From contig JAISIZ010000080.1 of NCBI GenBank assembly GCA_031261785.1, positions 1 to 46,092 of the forward strand: a stretch of DNA of 46,092 nt, read 5' to 3'. Source of the DNA: Mediterranea sp. (in: CFB group bacteria). GTDB taxonomy: Bacteria; Bacteroidota; Bacteroidia; Bacteroidales; Bacteroidaceae. The notes under the pieces were generated by a model that ran no database searches, was not told where the DNA came from, and was given only the letters and a program-made list of their open reading frames with translations. The first letter of the stretch is position 1. Each line of letters opens with the position of its first letter. Position numbers and translations under genes: made by a program. Shown piece by piece: positions 43,790-46,092 of this stretch.

Positions 43790-43875
43790 ATCCTGCCCAG
43801 CGATTGGTCAACCTTGCGAAATCCATATCATAATACTTACGAAAATTCAATATCTCATTTCTTCCTAAAGGCATA

Positions 43876-44445
43876 TTAATACCGCTTTTTGACTTTTATC
43901 ATTTGATGGATATCAGTCCTCTTTCTCCTTAAATCGTATGGACTAATAAAATCGTATAGATAATCTTTATAGATATAGTAAATCGTTGCACTATCTATTG
44001 AATTGAAGAATACCGTATCCTTTCTAAGAGAAAAGGTGCCTCTATCTTCCGACCACGAACCTACAGCGTCCAGACGATAAAGCCAAAACATCTTTTCCTC
44101 ATTATCGTTCGTATGATACGATATTGAGTATTCTTGCCCATTAACATCAAAAAGCCACTCCTCCATGAATAGATGCCTCTGTATCTCGATATTCCACATC
44201 CAAAAAAGGGAAAACATGATAGGAGTGATAAACGCATTCACGAAAATCATATACACATATTCCTTTTTTATGAGATACATAAATGGAATGATAAATAGAT
44301 TGATTACAAATGGGACAGGAAGAGTAGATATAAACATCACAAGTGAATTAGAATCATGACAGATTACCCATCCACCAATCAGTAGAATATCGATAAGAAG
44401 TAAGATTGCGAATCTTTTTAATTCTGTTTTAATAGTTTGCTTCAT
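43876..44445 (-). CDS. membrane protein, immunity candidate
   Basis: This 189-residue protein has three to four N-terminal membrane helices (FAILLLIDILLIGGWVI, LPVPFVINLFIIPFMYLI, MIFVNAFITPIMFSLFWMW) and a soluble C-terminal part (about 100-189). I recognise no family. Its start overlaps the end of the truncated Rhs fragment by 17 bp, so an Rhs core has been fused to it without a toxin tip. Confidence 0.65.
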   Translation of the reverse strand: MKQTIKTELKRFAILLLIDILLIGGWVICHDSNSLVMFISTLPVPFVINLFIIPFMYLIKKEYVYMIFVNAFITPIMFSLFWMWNIEIQRHLFMEEWLFDVNGQEYSISYHTNDNEEKMFWLYRLDAVGSWSEDRGTFSLRKDTVFFNSIDSATIYYIYKDYLYDFISPYDLRRKRTDIHQMIKVKKRY

Positions 44446-44794
44446 GATTTTGAATAGGAATTATTACCCCATTTTCAAAGGGATAGTAATGGTTGGCTTG
44501 GATAATGTTGCCGTTCGCGTCGGCTACCACGCGGTTGCTCCTCAGGTGGTCCCGGAGGAAGAAGTGGTACTGGCTGTCCTTGATGTAGCCACCGTCCACG
44601 AGAATCATGTCCAATGAGCCGTTCTTGTAGATCATATCGACGTAATCCGTGCGTACCTCGGTGCTCGCCTTCTTGTGGAGGACGGAGAGTTTCGTTCCGT
44701 CCGCCGAGTAGACGTACTCGTTGTAAACGCCCGGTTCCGCGAAGGTAACCTTTTGGGGGAGATTCAGGAGATTGTACGCATTTGCTGTCCTCAT
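44429..44794 (-). pseudogene. truncated Rhs core fragment
   Basis: This 121-codon frame holds the late Rhs core: NAYNLLNLPQKVTF, YVYSADGTKLSVLHKK, YHFFLRDHLRSNRVVADANG and NIIQANHYYPF. A complete protein would continue through the DPLAEKYYSISPY segment to a variable tip. Here it jumps after HYYPF to ENGVIIPIQNHEANY and stops. The N-terminal part of the Rhs protein is also absent. It is a recombination remnant, possibly donor sequence for gene conversion. Confidence 0.75.
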
Positions 44795-44820
44795 CTAATA
44801 GATGTCGTCTAAACAGTGAA

Positions 44821-45222
44821 TCAATAACAATACGTTTTATCGGACTCTACAATAACGCCTTGGCCATTCGTTTTAAAGCGTAGTATACCGGCACCGGCGT
44901 CACCGTCCGAAATATGTTCAACCAGATATTCTTTATTGGGTTCTAACGCAAATGGGATATGGCGAATGTCATGGTCTATGGAGTTCAATGTTATAGTATA
45001 GCACGTATCGATATTAATAAGACTGAATAAATTTGTTCCTTTCCTGTTTGGCCGTTTTCTAAAATAGTAATACACATGACTATCCGCGTATTCTATATAT
45101 AACGATGATATAGGTTTCCCCGAACAAGTAGCAATCGCTTGTTGCTCCATATCGCAATATATTTCATTGCCACTACATGAAAGTAATGCCATTAACGGGA
45201 TTGTTAAAAAGATCTGTTTCAT
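44821..45222 (-). CDS. lipoprotein, immunity candidate for metallopeptidase tip
   Basis: This 133-residue lipoprotein has a lipobox near residue 16 (MALLSCSGNE). The mature part is beta-rich (SSLYIEYADSHVYYYFRKRP, TCYTITLNSIDHDIRHIPF). I recognise no family. It starts 13 bp after the Rhs-metallopeptidase gene, the standard position for the cognate immunity gene. A periplasm-facing lipoprotein would fit a toxin acting outside the cytoplasm. Confidence 0.62.
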   Translation of the reverse strand: MKQIFLTIPLMALLSCSGNEIYCDMEQQAIATCSGKPISSLYIEYADSHVYYYFRKRPNRKGTNLFSLINIDTCYTITLNSIDHDIRHIPFALEPNKEYLVEHISDGDAGAGILRFKTNGQGVIVESDKTYCY

Positions 45223-45235
45223 ATATTATTTATTT

Positions 45236-46092
45236 TTATGGTGTCCAATCAACGCCGTTCCATGTATATACACCTAGTTGCAAATTTTGGAAATTACCGA
45301 TGAAAGATACGGTTTTTTTATTCATATACTCTTGATAGGAATTCCACCAGCTATTCAGCGTGTACATTTTCTGTCCTTCTGTGTCTTTTGAGTTAAATAG
45401 AGACTCAATAGAATTTTGTCCATAAGTTGTATTTGCAAACTTATAAAACTCTTTAAACTCAGTTCGTCCTTTTTCGGCCTCTTTTTCCAGCGGAGCAGCA
45501 TCATGTCCGTATTTCGCATATTGCTTCACGAATTCATATAAGTATCCCATAATACCCCCTAACTTTCCAATTTGTGGGATATGCCCAATTTCATGTGCTG
45601 ATAGACTGAGCCAAGCATAAATATTTTGACCGTATCCATGCCCATTATATGATGAGGGATCATCATCAAACCAATTTTCGGTATATGTTATTGTCACTCC
45701 AATGCTATGCCCAATGGTTATCGCTCCACCACTTTTATTCGCTGGATACAATGGACGATATTGGCCCGGTTTTCGCTCTTGAACAATGGCGTTATCTATG
45801 TATACACGGCTTACGCCCGATACGAAAGATAATAATTGAGCGGCTAATGCCGTAAACCGGTATCCTTCATATAGTCCCAAATTAGGATCGTATTGTAAGA
45901 TAGATTCCGGGTATAATCCGTTTCTATCCACGAATTTCATCGGATTCCCCATCCCATACGCGTACGGGCTTATCGAGTAATACTTCTCCGCCAGCGGATC
46001 CATCGTCGTGAACCGCAGGCCGTCCATCATGCGGGCTTCCACGTCGTACCAGTTCAGGCCGTTCTCGGTGTCGTACTCCTTGCCGATGTACT
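45236..46092 (-). CDS. Rhs protein C-terminus with metallopeptidase-like tip (5' partial)
   Basis: The frame is open to the window end, so the N-terminus lies beyond it. The visible 285 codons begin with the end of the Rhs core (YIGKEYDTENGLNWYDVEAR, FTTMDPLAEKYYSISPYAYG, MGNPMKFVDRNGLYP). The variable tip follows. It contains SAHEIGHIPQ at 45569-45601, where HEIGH is a zinc-peptidase HExxH motif, and a downstream PLEKEAEKGR whose acidic residues could give the third ligand. This is probably the expressed Rhs gene of the locus, with a peptidase toxin tip. Confidence 0.78.
   Translation of the reverse strand, partial: YIGKEYDTENGLNWYDVEARMMDGLRFTTMDPLAEKYYSISPYAYGMGNPMKFVDRNGLYPESILQYDPNLGLYEGYRFTALAAQLLSFVSGVSRVYIDNAIVQERKPGQYRPLYPANKSGGAITIGHSIGVTITYTENWFDDDPSSYNGHGYGQNIYAWLSLSAHEIGHIPQIGKLGGIMGYLYEFVKQYAKYGHDAAPLEKEAEKGRTEFKEFYKFANTTYGQNSIESLFNSKDTEGQKMYTLNSWWNSYQEYMNKKTVSFIGNFQNLQLGVYTWNGVDWTP

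Noticed and set aside
43236-43874. 212-codon minus-strand frame as a gene
   Set aside because: It runs through both arms of the REP-like element and reads the Rhs-core remnant at 43292-43378 in the wrong phase, so it is an accidental frame.

Overview
This 46 kb window is from a Bacteroidales chromosome. The signs are many TAnnTTTG -7 promoter boxes, a SusC/SusD pair, HU-like and DUF4248 proteins, a short 'smalltalk'-type membrane peptide, a SusR/HTCS-like beta-propeller regulator and Bacteroidetes-type Rhs cores. GC content is high for this order in most of the core genes. Two stretches are clearly AT-richer: about 3.8-7.1 kb and about 39.6-46.1 kb. I cannot name the genus with confidence. 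No rRNA, tRNA, CRISPR array or recognisable transposase was seen.

Region 1 (0.15-8.95 kb) is the common Bacteroidales cluster of a DUF4248 protein, a VirE-N/DUF3987 P-loop protein, an HU-like protein, a small membrane peptide and an N-acetylmuramoyl-L-alanine amidase. It is split by an AT-rich four-gene operon (3805-7094). Three of its genes form an ABC-three-component (ABC-3C) conflict system: a SMEK-domain effector, a middle component and a DUF2326 ABC ATPase. The first gene encodes an unrecognised 133-residue protein that is translationally coupled to the effector. A 30-bp perfect palindrome lies between the divergent promoters of the 161-aa protein and the VirE-N gene.

Region 2 (9.1-16.4 kb) holds a membrane-anchored regulator that looks like a hybrid two-component protein without kinase and receiver domains. 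It is followed by a hexuronate module: altronate dehydratase (uxaA), a LacI regulator, KDG kinase (kdgK) and KDPG aldolase (eda). These convert altronate via KDG and KDPG to pyruvate and glyceraldehyde-3-phosphate. A 20-bp perfect palindrome lies over the -33 areas of the divergent lacI and kdgK promoters.

Region 3 (16.4-32.2 kb, minus strand) looks like one long polysaccharide-utilisation operon. In transcription order it encodes an FAD oxidoreductase, a DUF4434 barrel, an MFS sugar porter, an AGE-type epimerase, SusC, SusD, two surface lipoproteins, a GHL10-like hydrolase, a NAGPA-like phosphodiester glycosidase and a calcineurin-like phosphoesterase. A ROK regulator is divergent. The enzyme set suggests a glycan with GlcNAc joined through a phosphodiester. 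After the ROK gene come a GH27 alpha-galactosidase, an HGSNAT-like membrane acetyltransferase, an AAA-ATPase/PD-(D/E)XK protein and guaA.

Region 4 (39.4-46.1 kb) is an Rhs polymorphic-toxin locus in decay or rearrangement. It contains displaced Rhs C-terminal tips, each followed by a small secreted or membrane immunity candidate, plus mosaic duplicated fragments, frameshifts and a REP-like inverted element. The last gene runs off the right edge and carries a HEIGH metallopeptidase-like toxin tip. Two intergenic repeat families recur: a 168-bp element with 22-bp-spaced ACGGCCGT palindromes (3.5 and 39.4 kb), and a REP-like element (7.1 and 43.5 kb).
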